This document shows positions 54,533 through 63,810 of a stretch of 64,000 nucleotides of DNA, one piece after another. Source of the DNA: JAMXLO01 sp963850535 (GTDB taxonomy: Bacteria > Pseudomonadota > Alphaproteobacteria > Acetobacterales > Acetobacteraceae); the NCBI GenBank assembly GCA_963850535.1, contig CAWKMC010000037.1, positions 93,988 to 157,987 on the forward strand. The letters run 5' to 3'. Positions within the stretch are counted from its first letter, which is position 1. Every line of letters begins with the position of its first letter. The notes under the pieces were generated by a model that was not told the origin of the DNA, made no database searches, and saw nothing but the letters and a program-made list of their open reading frames with translations. Both the position numbers and the translations under genes were made by a program.

Positions 54533-55481
54533 GTGACGGTGAGAACGCCCGAGATGCCAGCGCGCCGGCAAATCGATCAGATTGCCCTCATAGCGGACGA
54601 TGACCCCGGTATGCGGGACGTCCTGCGCTCGCTCCTGAACGAGGCCGGCTACACGGTGGTCGCTGCCGCCAGCGGCGAGGAGGCGCTGAATTTGGCCGAA
54701 CATCTCGACGCCACTGTGGCGATCGTGGATTTGGCGATGCCGAACGGCGATGGACTGCACACCTGCAGGGCGTTGCGCCAGATGGGCGCGTGGCAGCACG
54801 TGCCGATCCTGATCCTCACCAGCCACCATACGGACAAGGCGCTGCGCGCTGCCAGAATGGCCGGCGCCACAACTTTTGTGTGCAAGCCATTTATCCCTTC
54901 CATGTTGCTGCGCCGCATCGCCAGTCTCACCGGCCAGGGCAGTGTAGGGATCGCCGCCGCCCCGATGGTGTGGACGGACCGGCCAGCACAGATGGTATCG
55001 CATGGAGATCCATTGTCTGAGCCGATTGTCTGGGAAAAGGTCGAGCCAGCACGCCCGGATGAGCGTTTCTCGGCCGATCGCGCCGTCCTTCAGGCCTATC
55101 GCAACGCCGATCCTGGCAAATGGGCGGCGTCGGCTCCCAGCAGTCCTAGGGCCGAATGCGCTGAGCCACGCCACTTGCGCGTGTTGGTAGCCGAAGATGA
55201 ACAACTGACCCAGGAGATCGTCGTCCATATCCTGACTCAAGAAGGATACCGGGTGGACCACGCGGGCAATGGCCAAGAGGCGCTGGCCGCCGTGATCCGC
55301 GGGCGATACGACCTTGTGCTGATGGACGTGAACATGCCCGGCCTCAACGGCATCGAGACAGCACGGACCATCCGTTCTTTGCAGAACCAGAAGGCGCGGG
55401 TGCCGATCGTGGCCATGACAGCCAACGCTTTCCATTTGTATGCAGAGGAAATGCGCGTGGCCGGGATGAACGGCTATCTGA
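54533..55481 (+). pseudogene. Double-receiver response regulator, 5' part (split by an IS3 element)
   Basis: Two receiver domains in one chain. The first (about 15-135) has D66 in IVDLAMPNGDG and CKPF with the conserved Lys; the second (from about 215) has the acidic pair in VLVAEDE, D265 in LMDVNMPGLNG and TAN. GTG 54533 follows CGGAGG. The reading frame is cut after NGYL at 55481 by an IS3-family insertion; the missing tail MKPINPSALIDCVREHL lies beyond it (56765-56878). It shows no output domain, like phosphorelay intermediates. It sits between pelD and the hybrid kinase, so a role in control of the exopolysaccharide locus is likely (inference). Confidence 0.86.
55468..55481. repeat. Left 14-bp direct repeat at the IS3 insertion
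   Basis: GAACGGCTATCTGA directly before the IS. The same 14 bases follow the other IS end at 56750-56763. They encode part of the interrupted receiver (NGYL). Confidence 0.85.
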
Positions 55482-55542
55482 TGAGGTGGACCCCTCCAGT
55501 TGGACAGTTTGGCGGCTTGGATAAGCTCGGTTCTGGTTGTCG

Positions 55543-56397
55543 TCATGCCGCCAACTGATCCATCCCGGATGCCCAGTAAGCGTCGTCCGGTGTGCGTCCG
55601 GTCAGCGTCGAATGTGGGCGCCTGGCATTATAGTAGCCGATCCACCAAGTCAGTCCGGCACGCAATTCCGATCCGGTCTCGAATGCGTTCAGATAGATGC
55701 ACTCATACTTCAGGCTGCGCCAGAGCCGCTCGATGAATACGTTGTCCATCCAGCGCCCACGGCCGTCCATCGAGATGCGTACACCCGCTTTCTCCAACAC
55801 ACCGGTGAAGCGCGGTGAGGTGAACTGGCTTCCCTGGTCGGTGTTGAAGATCTCGGGACAGCCAAACCGTGCCAAAGCCTCTTCCAGAGCCTCGATGCAG
55901 AACTCACCATCCATGGTGTTCGACACTCGCCAGGACAGAACCTTTCTCGTCGACCAGTCCATGATCGCGATCAGATAGTGAAAGCCACGCCGCATCGGAA
56001 TGTAGGTGATATCGGCGCACCACACTTGGTTCGGACGGTCGATCACCAGGTCCCGCAACAGATACGGATAGATCCGATGTCCAGGATGCGGGATCGTTGT
56101 TCGTGGCCGTTGATAGATCGGCTCCAGTCCCATCCTGGCCATCAACCGACGCACCCGCTTGCGGCCGACCGCGTAGCCCTCGCGCCGAAGATGGCGCGCC
56201 ATCTGGCGAGACCCATACCAAGGGGTCTCCAGGAACTGTACGTCAATCAGCCGCATCAACGCCAGGTTCAGCGGTGTCTCGCCGGCAGGCTGGTAGTAGA
56301 ACCCCGACCGGCTGATCGACACCAGTTCGCACTGGCGCACCACCGACAACCGTGGATGTTGCGGTTGGATCATCTGACGCCTCCGTTCGACACTCAT
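55543..56397 (-). CDS. IS3-family transposase, OrfB (DDE integrase)
   Basis: A 284-residue rve-type integrase. It starts at the ATG at 56397, overlapping the OrfA stop. The DDE residues lie in VWCADITYIP (first Asp), FNTDQGSQFTS (second Asp) and the Glu of NVFIERLWRSLKYE. The helical HTH_21 region (SRSGFYYQPAGE) is at the front. In IS3 elements a programmed -1 frameshift joins OrfA to OrfB to make the active transposase. Confidence 0.94.
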   Translation of the reverse strand: MSVERRRQMIQPQHPRLSVVRQCELVSISRSGFYYQPAGETPLNLALMRLIDVQFLETPWYGSRQMARHLRREGYAVGRKRVRRLMARMGLEPIYQRPRTTIPHPGHRIYPYLLRDLVIDRPNQVWCADITYIPMRRGFHYLIAIMDWSTRKVLSWRVSNTMDGEFCIEALEEALARFGCPEIFNTDQGSQFTSPRFTGVLEKAGVRISMDGRGRWMDNVFIERLWRSLKYECIYLNAFETGSELRAGLTWWIGYYNARRPHSTLTGRTPDDAYWASGMDQLAA

Positions 56398-56683
56398 CGA
56401 CCGAAGGCTTTCGCCAAAAAATCCCGCTCCACCAGCAACTGACCGATCTTCGCGTGCAGCTTCTCAACCTCCGCCTCGGAAGACTTCGCCGTCTCCTGCG
56501 CCGCCGAACGGTCAGAGAACGCCGCCGCCAGCCCTTCCATCGCCTGCTTCTTCCACTCCCCACCATCGTCTGGTGGATGCCGTGCTTGCTCGCCAGCTGC
56601 GCCGCTGTCAGCTCACCGCGCAGCGCTTCAAGAGCAACCTTCGCCTTGAATTCCGCCGAATACCGCTTCCGTTTGCCCATCAT
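56394..56683 (-). pseudogene. IS3-family transposase, OrfA (HTH, frameshift near 56559)
   Basis: About 96 residues if intact. MMGKRKRYSAEFKAKVALEA and LASKHGIHQTMVG give the HTH_Tnp_1 domain; then the frame is lost at a run of four G (minus strand). Adding one G restores EWKKQAMEGLAAAFSDR and AEVEKLHAKIGQLLVERDFL, the normal leucine-zipper tail, to the TGA at 56394-56396. The break is separate from the programmed frameshift that joins OrfA and OrfB. Confidence 0.85.
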
Positions 56684-56749
56684 TCAGGTCTGTCCTTCTC
56701 AGGAGCAAACCGAGCTTAACCTCCTGTCCGATTTTTCGGGTCCACCTCA

Positions 56750-56763
56750 GAACGGCTATCTGA
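56750..56763. repeat. Right 14-bp direct repeat at the IS3 insertion
   Basis: Second copy of GAACGGCTATCTGA, directly after the IS end at 56749. In the original gene the next codons would be ATG AAG CCG; here two additional bases (GA) precede the ATG. Confidence 0.85.
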
Positions 56764-56764
56764 G

Positions 56765-56878
56765 ATGAAGCCGATCAATCCTTCAGCCTTGATCGATTGC
56801 GTTCGCGAGCACTTGGGAGGCGACTCCCAGGGGGATCGATGTTGGTCCGGTCCGCGGGTCCGCACGCTCGATCTCTAA
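56765..56878 (+). pseudogene. Response regulator, 3' part (beyond the IS3 element)
   Basis: The orphaned tail of the regulator at 54533: MKPINPSALIDCVREHLGGD, where KP is the conserved receiver motif, then a short Arg-rich end and TAA at 56876-56878. On its own it is too short to fold and has no ribosome site. Confidence 0.8.
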
Positions 56879-56985
56879 GGTAAGCGACATGACACGGACA
56901 CGATCGACACGGCGAAGCTCGGTTCTACTGGCTCGTGGTAAAGCAACCGCCGAGCTAAGCGCGAAGTGAGCTCCAGGAGGGCTCA

Positions 56986-59448
56986 ATGCAGGAACAGATC
57001 GCCAGGAACGAGGCTTCGGTACCTTCGCCGTTCCGACTACTCATCCTGGAAGACACCCCTACGGACGCCGAGCTCGAACAGCTCACGCTGCGCAGAGCCG
57101 GATTGCAGTTTGCCGCACAGGTCGTCGCTGCCGAGGCAGACTTTCTCGCGGCGCTCGCCACGTTCCGACCTGACATCATCATCGTCGATTATCGAGTACC
57201 CGGATTTGGTGGCTTCGAGGCCGCACGCATAACGAGGTCGAAAAGTCCCGGCACGCCGATCATTCTCGTGACTGGAGTGCTCAGCGATGAGGCCGCCGCC
57301 GAGCTGCTGAAGACCGGCATCGGCGATTACGTACTAAAGGACCATCTGGCACGACTGCCGAACGCAGTGATCGGGGCGCTCCGCGACGCCGAAGCGGCAA
57401 GAGAGCGGCGAAAAATCCAGCAGGCGCACAACGAGCTGGCTTGGATCCTTGAATGCGCCAAGGATGGGGTTATCGGCGTCAACTCGGCGGATGTAGTGAC
57501 CGCATGGAATACCAGCGCTGAGACGATCTACGGCACTGCTGCGAGCAATGCGATTGGTCAGCCGCTTCGTAAGGCCTTGGAGGCGGGCTACTCACGTGCA
57601 CTACGTCATGCGCTCAGCCGTGCCCGGTCGAGCGGGCGGCCCATGAGCCTGGAGACAAAATACCGAGCCAATAACGGGAAGGTTTCCGTACCTGTCGTTG
57701 TCCTTCTCCGCCACGCATGCCGACGATGGTACGAACAAGGGTGCCTCTATCATCGTGCGCGACATCACCCGCCAGAAGCAGCTGCAGCTGGACCTGGAGC
57801 GGACTTCCGAACACTTATCCGAACTTCTGCGACAAAATGTGCAAGCCAACGCCTCTTTGCAAAGCGAAATCGAGGTCCGTCGCGCAGCGGAGGTGGAGGC
57901 TGCCCGGGCACGTCTCCAGGCGGAGCAGACCAGTAGCGCCAAAACCTCCTACATCTATCGTATGAGCCACGAAATTCGCACGCCGATGACCGGTATCATC
58001 GGGTTTGCTGATCTTCTCCTGGACTCGCCCCTGTCGGATGAACAGACCAGCAAAGTACGGAATCTACGCCAGGCTGCGACGTCTCTTCTTGCCATCATCA
58101 ACGACATTCTTGATATCTCGCGAGTGGAATCGGGCCAGTTCAAACTGGAGAACATCCCGACCGACCTGCGCAGCATGATCGATAGTGTGCTTGAGACGGT
58201 AAAATCAACGGCGGATGCGAAGTCACTCCATCTACGATGGTCCAGCGCAAGCGATGTGCCGACCTGGGTTTTGACGGACCCAACGCGATTCCGACAAATC
58301 CTGCTGAACCTCGTGAGTAACGCCCTGAGATTTACTCGGCAAGGCGAAGTCATGGTTTACGTGACCCGTTCAGCGAAGTCGTCCGCCGAATTGCTACGTT
58401 TTGAGGTACACGACACAGGGATCGGCATCCCGTTGGAAAACCAGCGTCACCTATTTCAGGAATTCTATCGTGTGCGGGGGGACGGAAGAGCTGACACGGA
58501 GGGCAGCGCCTAGGCTTGGCCATCAGCCGCCGTCTGGTCGAAGTCATGGGGGGCGCCATTGGAGTGAAAAGTCAGGAAGGCGAAGGATCCACATTCTGGT
58601 TCGAGCTTCCACTACCAACTACGACGTCTTCCTCTGGCCCTGTGCCGGAGCGTAAGCCCGCGGGACCTGCGACAGCCGGCCGAGTTCTGGTCGCCGAAGA
58701 CCTGCCGATGAACCAGATGATTATCGCCGAGATGTTGGAAAAAGAAGGCCATCGTGTCCGGCTTGCCGACAATGGGGCCATGGCCGTTGCAGCCATGCGC
58801 GATGAAACATTCGATGTCGTCCTGATGGATATGGAGATGCCGGTCATGGATGGCCTTGAGGCCACCCAGGTTATCCGCAGCATGGAAAGCAAGGCACGCA
58901 CGCCTATTGTGGCGCTAACCGCGAATTGTATGATCGATCAGGTTGCCGCCTGTCGGCAGGCAGGTATGGATGATTTCATATCGAAACCGATCGATCGGAG
59001 CGTCCTGCTGCACACAGTAGCCACCTGGATTGGGCACGAATCCGCTGTGGTGATGCACAAGGACAGCGAACCTCCGGAAGGGATGAAGAATAAAATTGTC
59101 GCAACGCTCGAGCGACAATTTGGGGCGGAGAAGGCGCTCCGGTTCGCGTCGATGGCGACTTCAAAAATTCAAGAAGTGGTTGGGGAGTTACGGGATTGCC
59201 ACGATCGGTCGGCGGCCGCACATGCGCTGCATGATCTAGTATCGATTGCAGGTAATGTAGGACTACGCGAGCTCAGCGAGCAGGCGCGCCAGCTGATGAA
59301 CGTGTTTCAGCAAAATTTGGCCGACACTGCGCTGGTAACCCAAGTCATGGCCTCCGCCGAGGCTGCTTTGGCGCAACTTGGAGACGAAAGTTCTCGGGAC
59401 CCATCGGCGACCTCTCCCCGCCCGCACAACGGACAGTTGGCCGGATAA
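56986..59448 (+). pseudogene. Hybrid histidine kinase: receiver-PAS-HisKA-HATPase-receiver-Hpt (two frame breaks)
   Basis: About 821 residues. It has an N-terminal receiver (LLILEDTPTDAELEQL; IIIVDYRVPGFGG), a PAS domain (AKDGVIGVNSADVVTAWN), HisKA with the phospho-His in YRMSHEIRTPMTGII, HATPase (NDILDISRVE, NLVSNALRF, HDTGIGIP), a second receiver (VLVAEDLPMNQ; LMDMEMPVMDG) and an Hpt-like tail (HALHDLVSIAGNVGLREL). Breaks lie near 57694 in the PAS and near 58507 in the ATPase lid. Adding TG and G there gives PVSLSFSATH and GSGLGLAIS, the consensus for each site. GGAGGGC precedes the ATG at 56986. Confidence 0.86.
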
Positions 59449-59543
59449 AAAATGGGCGACGGTGCATGCCTAGAGATTCATCTATGTTGAAGATTATCCA
59501 GACATAATGCTCGGTTAGATCCGCGTAATCCAGCGAGAGTCTT

Positions 59544-60806
59544 ATGGACATCACCTCCGCCACAATCGATGTTGGGTCCGAGTCGTCGAGCGACGGACCG
59601 CCCTTCGGCAACTCAGCCCCAGTGGCCATACGGGAACTACTCGATGCGATTCCTCTCCCGTTGGCGATCGTTGACGACAATCTGAGGTGTGTCGAGCTCA
59701 ACCGCCGCATGGCGGCGACGCTCGGCAGTAGCGGAGAGAAGTTGCGAGGGCTGCCAATTCGCGAGATCGTTCCAGCCTTTGCGGCGGAACTCGAAACTCA
59801 CTTCCTGCGGGTGCTGACCGGCGACATCGTTGAGGACAGCGTGTTGCGCGATGGATCCGAGCACGCTGTGGTGGGGAGAGGCGAAAAGCATTCATTTGCC
59901 GCCCTCCGGAACGCGTGCGGCGCCGTAGCGGGGGTTTTGTGGGTAGCCCGTGAAGACCGGCCAACGGTATCAAGCGCCCGGTCTGTCCCAGGCTTGCAGA
60001 GATGGCGGATCCTCATGGCCGAGGATCTGGCCATGAACCAGGAAATCATAGCAGAGATGCTGGAATCTGCCGGTTACGAGGTAGTCACCGTTGCAGATGG
60101 CGCGTCCGCCATTGACTCGGTTCGTCGGGAGTCATTCGACCTCATACTGATGGATATTGAGATGCCGCTGATGGGCGGCCTCGAGGCCACTCGTGCGATC
60201 CGGGCGCTGGGTGAAGCTGGCGCGGTTCCGATCGTGGCTATGACGGCCAACCGAGGGCCGGAGCAGCTAGCGGCCTGTCGTACCGCAGGCATGGACGCTT
60301 ATATCTGCAAGCCTGTTGACCAGGCGGATTTGCTTTCCACCATGCGAAAATGGCTCAAGAGCAGCCACAAGGTGCAGCCCGAGCGGCAAGCTGGGCGGGA
60401 TAACACCATTGACTTTGGGGTTCTGGAGAACATTCGAGCCCACTTCGGTCCTTTTAGGACACAACAGTTCATCCGTGAGGTGTGTATTCGGCTGGAGTAT
60501 GTTCTGCTGCAACTTTCGTCGGAAGCGGACAGTAAACACCTTGGGGACGACCTGCATTCGCTGGTATCGATGGGGGGGCACCTTGGGCTTCGTGATCTGA
60601 GCGAAAGGGCGCGGGCCTTTATGGTCGCCTTGAGGAAGCAGACGAGCAACATAGAGATTGTGACAGAGGAATTCCGGAGATCAGCGCTGCGGGCGCTCGC
60701 TGCACTGCAGCAGGTGGATGCGGGGCCTACCAGAAACACGAAGAAGCTAGGCAAGAAGGCGCAAGACCGAGAGGCGCGTAAGTCTAGAAGTTTGTTTTTG
60801 ATCTGA
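59544..60806 (+). CDS. PAS-receiver-Hpt phosphorelay protein
   Basis: A 420-residue protein. A PAS-like domain (about 28-140; LDAIPLPLAIVDDNLRCVEL) is followed by a receiver (about 150-275; ILMAEDLAMNQE, LILMDIEMPLMGG, CKPVDQ) and an Hpt-like helical module (about 290-390) with the candidate phospho-His in DLHSLVSMGGHLGLRDLSE. This tail closely resembles that of the upstream hybrid kinase (LHDLVSIAGNVGLRELSE). No HisKA or ATPase domain is present, so it should receive phosphate rather than make it. The gene lies between the kinase and pelG. Confidence 0.86.
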   Translation: MDITSATIDVGSESSSDGPPFGNSAPVAIRELLDAIPLPLAIVDDNLRCVELNRRMAATLGSSGEKLRGLPIREIVPAFAAELETHFLRVLTGDIVEDSVLRDGSEHAVVGRGEKHSFAALRNACGAVAGVLWVAREDRPTVSSARSVPGLQRWRILMAEDLAMNQEIIAEMLESAGYEVVTVADGASAIDSVRRESFDLILMDIEMPLMGGLEATRAIRALGEAGAVPIVAMTANRGPEQLAACRTAGMDAYICKPVDQADLLSTMRKWLKSSHKVQPERQAGRDNTIDFGVLENIRAHFGPFRTQQFIREVCIRLEYVLLQLSSEADSKHLGDDLHSLVSMGGHLGLRDLSERARAFMVALRKQTSNIEIVTEEFRRSALRALAALQQVDAGPTRNTKKLGKKAQDREARKSRSLFLI

Positions 60807-60915
60807 CGGAATGTCGGTCTGGCGTGGTCGGTGTCCGCCGGGGATCAAATGGCAGCAGACTCATCGAAATCGCAGTCAGAAGCAGACCGTCCAAATCTGC
60901 GCGTCTCAGAATGCT
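60807..60915. other. Short spacer between two convergent genes
   Basis: The regulator (plus strand) and pelG (minus strand) converge here. I see no clear terminator stem or small gene in these 109 bases. Confidence 0.4.
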
Positions 60916-62298
60916 CTAGATATGACGTCGACGCAGCTCGCCGTTATTGACGATGAAGGTCATGAAGGGCAGCCGGGCGATACGGGATGATACCAGCGAA
61001 TACGCGTAGATAAGGGACACCAGAGCGGCACCAGCGTAGCCATAGCCCTGATAGCCCAGCCCTAGCCACAAAGTGACCAAGGTCAGTCCCGCGTTGAGCA
61101 GGAGAAACACCGCAGATACACGGAGGAGTTCGCGCCTGAGATCGAAATAGGAGAGAATTGCCATTGTACAGAGTAGGATCCCGTGGAACAGAGCCCCGAT
61201 CACGCCAAATCGGAAAATTGGCACCATTTCCGGATCGCCTTGCGCCAGGCCAATTAGGTGCGGTGCGGAGAGAATGGCCAGATAGCAGACCGCGACCTGC
61301 AGCGCGATGATGCTACGCATTCCTTCTCGCAGCACGCGTACAATTGTGAGGTGGTTGCGGTCGATTTCGTCCGCCGTCGCATCATTCTCGATGTCTTGGT
61401 AGAACCGCTGATAATGCTCAAAAAACCGCGTCTCGACGACAATCAGGAACAGTGTTGCCGTGGGGATGATGGTGAGATAGGCGAGGAACATTGCGCTGTC
61501 GTACGACGGATTGGACCAGATCCCCTCGCCGTGACCATGTTCCCCGGCGCGAACCACATGATCCATTTGTCCACCCAAATCCTGCATTGTAGAGCAGGCC
61601 GATGACGGCGAACTGCCAGTAGCGGCGAAAACTGAAATCAACAAGGACCGTACCCGATACGGGTATTCGGCAAAAATGTGCGCCGAGAGGGCAAAGAAGA
61701 TGAACGCCAGCCCGACGGTGAAGCCAGCCAGCATGCCGGCGGCGCCAAATACTCGTCCGGCGGATACAGCACAGGCGAACGCAAGCAACGTACCTGCAGC
61801 GAACGCCGCGCAGATCGATCCGAAACTCTGCAGCGCCGACAGAAAAGGGCAGGCGACCCAAATGCCACCCGCCACCTGCAGGCAGATGATAGCAATCAAA
61901 CGCTCGGCCGGCGGCATGTCGACGAAGAAACCAAAGAAAACGATGCCGGGGATCGCCTGCACGCAAAACAGCAGCGGCAGGGCCCCCAGGAACAGGCTGG
62001 TGGCGACTGTTACATCCTTGGCATAGATCTGGTCGGCGAGGTGGCGAGTGACAACGAGCGCGATCGGGCCCGCCGCGACCAGCGAAAAGCAGAAATTATA
62101 GCGCACCATCGACGAGAAGCGCTGCAGGTCCGGCATGGGCACGATGGTGTGCCCGATCAACTGGATGCCGCCAAGCGACAGGACAATGAAAAGCCATGGG
62201 CCGCAGGAGATCACCGCAGCATGCGAATACGCGCGCAGGCCGGACAACAGCGTGTCCTGCCGCGCAAGTTTTCGCAGAGCGAAGCCGATGCCTGCCAT
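60916..62298 (-). CDS. pelG: PelG exopolysaccharide flippase (open frame with a scrambled inner segment)
   Basis: A polytopic membrane protein of about 461 residues that moves the Pel polymer across the inner membrane. The start MAGIGFALRKLARQDTLLSG and RAYSHAAVISCGPWLFIVLS, and later RFYQDIENDATADEIDRNHL, identify PelG. Residues corresponding to 61520-61637 read as nonsense in the present frame, but in two other frames they give FRRYWQFAVIGLLYNAG and IWVDKWIMWFAPGNMVTARG, the expected PelG text. Three single-base losses from a T run and two G runs explain this and happen to restore the frame. The start overlaps the pelF stop. Confidence 0.88.
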   Translation of the reverse strand: MAGIGFALRKLARQDTLLSGLRAYSHAAVISCGPWLFIVLSLGGIQLIGHTIVPMPDLQRFSSMVRYNFCFSLVAAGPIALVVTRHLADQIYAKDVTVATSLFLGALPLLFCVQAIPGIVFFGFFVDMPPAERLIAIICLQVAGGIWVACPFLSALQSFGSICAAFAAGTLLAFACAVSAGRVFGAAGMLAGFTVGLAFIFFALSAHIFAEYPYRVRSLLISVFAATGSSPSSACSTMQDLGGQMDHVVRAGEHGHGEGIWSNPSYDSAMFLAYLTIIPTATLFLIVVETRFFEHYQRFYQDIENDATADEIDRNHLTIVRVLREGMRSIIALQVAVCYLAILSAPHLIGLAQGDPEMVPIFRFGVIGALFHGILLCTMAILSYFDLRRELLRVSAVFLLLNAGLTLVTLWLGLGYQGYGYAGAALVSLIYAYSLVSSRIARLPFMTFIVNNGELRRRHI

Positions 62299-63810
62299 CA
62301 GGCGGCCTTTCTGAGCGAAGAGCGATCCGGCATCGCCAGGTGTTCCTGGTAGAGGTTGCGGTAAAGCTGGTCGACCGCCTTCTTGTTGTAATAGAGTTCG
62401 GTGCGGCGGCGGATGGCCTCGCCGCAACGCGCGCGCAGCTCGGTATCGGTCAGCAGGGCAGCGAGTCCCTTGGCTGTGGCCAGCGGATTTGCCAGCGGCG
62501 TGACAAAACCCGCTGGTCCGAGCGGCGGATCCTCGTCGGGCCGTCCCTCGATGATGTCGCGGCAGGAGCCGACATCAGTGGCGACGCTCGGGATCCCGGA
62601 GGCGCCCGCTTCGAGCAGCACGAGAGGTTGTGCCTCGCTGATGCTGGTCAGCGCGATCGCGTCCACCCGGCCAAGATATTCCCGCAGGTTCACCCGACCC
62701 ATGAACGAGAAGGTCTCGCCCAGGCCGAGATGCGCGACCATCTCCTGGCATTCGCGGAAGTATACGGGATCCTCCTCGGTTGGCCCAAGCAGCAGGACCC
62801 GCACGGACGGCACCATATCGCGCAAAATGGCGGCGGCGCGGATGTAGGTCTTGACGTCCTTGATCGGCACAGCTCGTCCGATCAATGCGACGGTCGGCGG
62901 CCGCGGCGAGGTGTCGCGTGAGACTGCGAGTAGCCGTCATAGTCGACGCCGTTTGGAATAATCAACAGCCGATCCTGCGGCGCCCCATCGCGGAGCTGCA
63001 TGACCTGATTTCCGGAGTAGAGGGTGGTGATCTTGTTACATGCCTCGTAGCAGGCTTGCGAATAACCGATGAACGCTTCTATCCACACATCGCGGAGATC
63101 GCGGCGCCGGTCCTCGATATCGAGCGACCCCGGAACTTTGTCGGCCAACCAGTGGGCCATGACGATTTCCACACGCCGCTCGTTGGTATAGATGCCGTGC
63201 TCTGTGAGCAGGCCAGGTCGACCTGTCTCCAGGACGGCCCTTGCCATCAGAGCCCGGCATAGCCGGTCGAGATGGTATGATAGACACGGGCGTGCGGCAG
63301 TTCGGCCAGGAGAACCGAGAACAGCCCTCCGGCCAGCGAGCGCCAGCTCCAGAAGTACTTGAGAAACGAGCTTCCAGAGACCGAGCCTTCGTACATGCGC
63401 CGCAAAATGCCGAAGGCAGCCTCGGAGTTCATCAGCGCCGCACGCGTCGCAGCGCGGGGACGCCGTCGCAGCGCCGCCACCAGCTGCCGGAAGTCGGCGA
63501 GCCCGCCACTCCTGAACAGTCGGGTTAACGGCGCCTCCATATCGGCGATCAGGCGTTCGACCGCCCAGGCCCCCGGCGCTTGCGGCTCTGACTGCTGCAG
63601 TGCGATCTCGGTCATGCGGATCACGTTCGGCGGCAGCTCGAACCGGAGTTGCTTCTCTGAATCGTCAGCCGAAAGAGCGACGATATGAAAGGTGAACTGG
63701 GGCTGTGATTTGATGAGATCGTGCACCCAGGAGGAGACGCCGCCGGCAATGAACGGGTAGGCGCCCTCCAGGATGAGGCAGATGTCGGCCTCAGGCTCAC
63801 GTCGGCTCAT
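62298..63810 (-). pseudogene. pelF: PelF glycosyltransferase, GT4 (two frame breaks)
   Basis: A cytosolic GT-B glycosyltransferase of about 504 residues, normally 500-510, that polymerises Pel. The first piece has DICLILEGAYPFIAGGVSSW; the second LTEHGIYTNERRVEI and RLLIIPNGVDYDGY; the third VALIGRAVPIKDVKTYI, LTSISEAQPLVLLEAGASGI (with the retaining-GT glutamates) and ATDVGSCRDII. Breaks lie near 63249 and 62911; one C added at each joins the frames (GYAGLLMARAV and ATPSPRPPTVALIG). It is coupled at both ends, to the preceding gene and to pelG. Confidence 0.9.

Larger units (their letters stand above)
55482..56749 (-). mobile_element. IS3-family insertion sequence (1268 bp)
   Basis: A complete-looking IS3 element. 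The ends are a perfect 12-base inverted repeat (TGAGGTGGACCC at 55482, its complement ending at 56749), extended imperfectly for about 40 bases. It carries orfA and orfB on the minus strand. It is inserted in the second receiver of the regulator gene. The flanks repeat 14 bases exactly (GAACGGCTATCTGA at 55468-55481 and 56750-56763), more than the 3-5 bases usual for IS3. Confidence 0.92.

Noticed and set aside
54476..55546. Minus-strand open frame of 356 codons opposite the double-receiver regulator
   Set aside because: The plus strand has two complete receiver signatures; the minus text has none.
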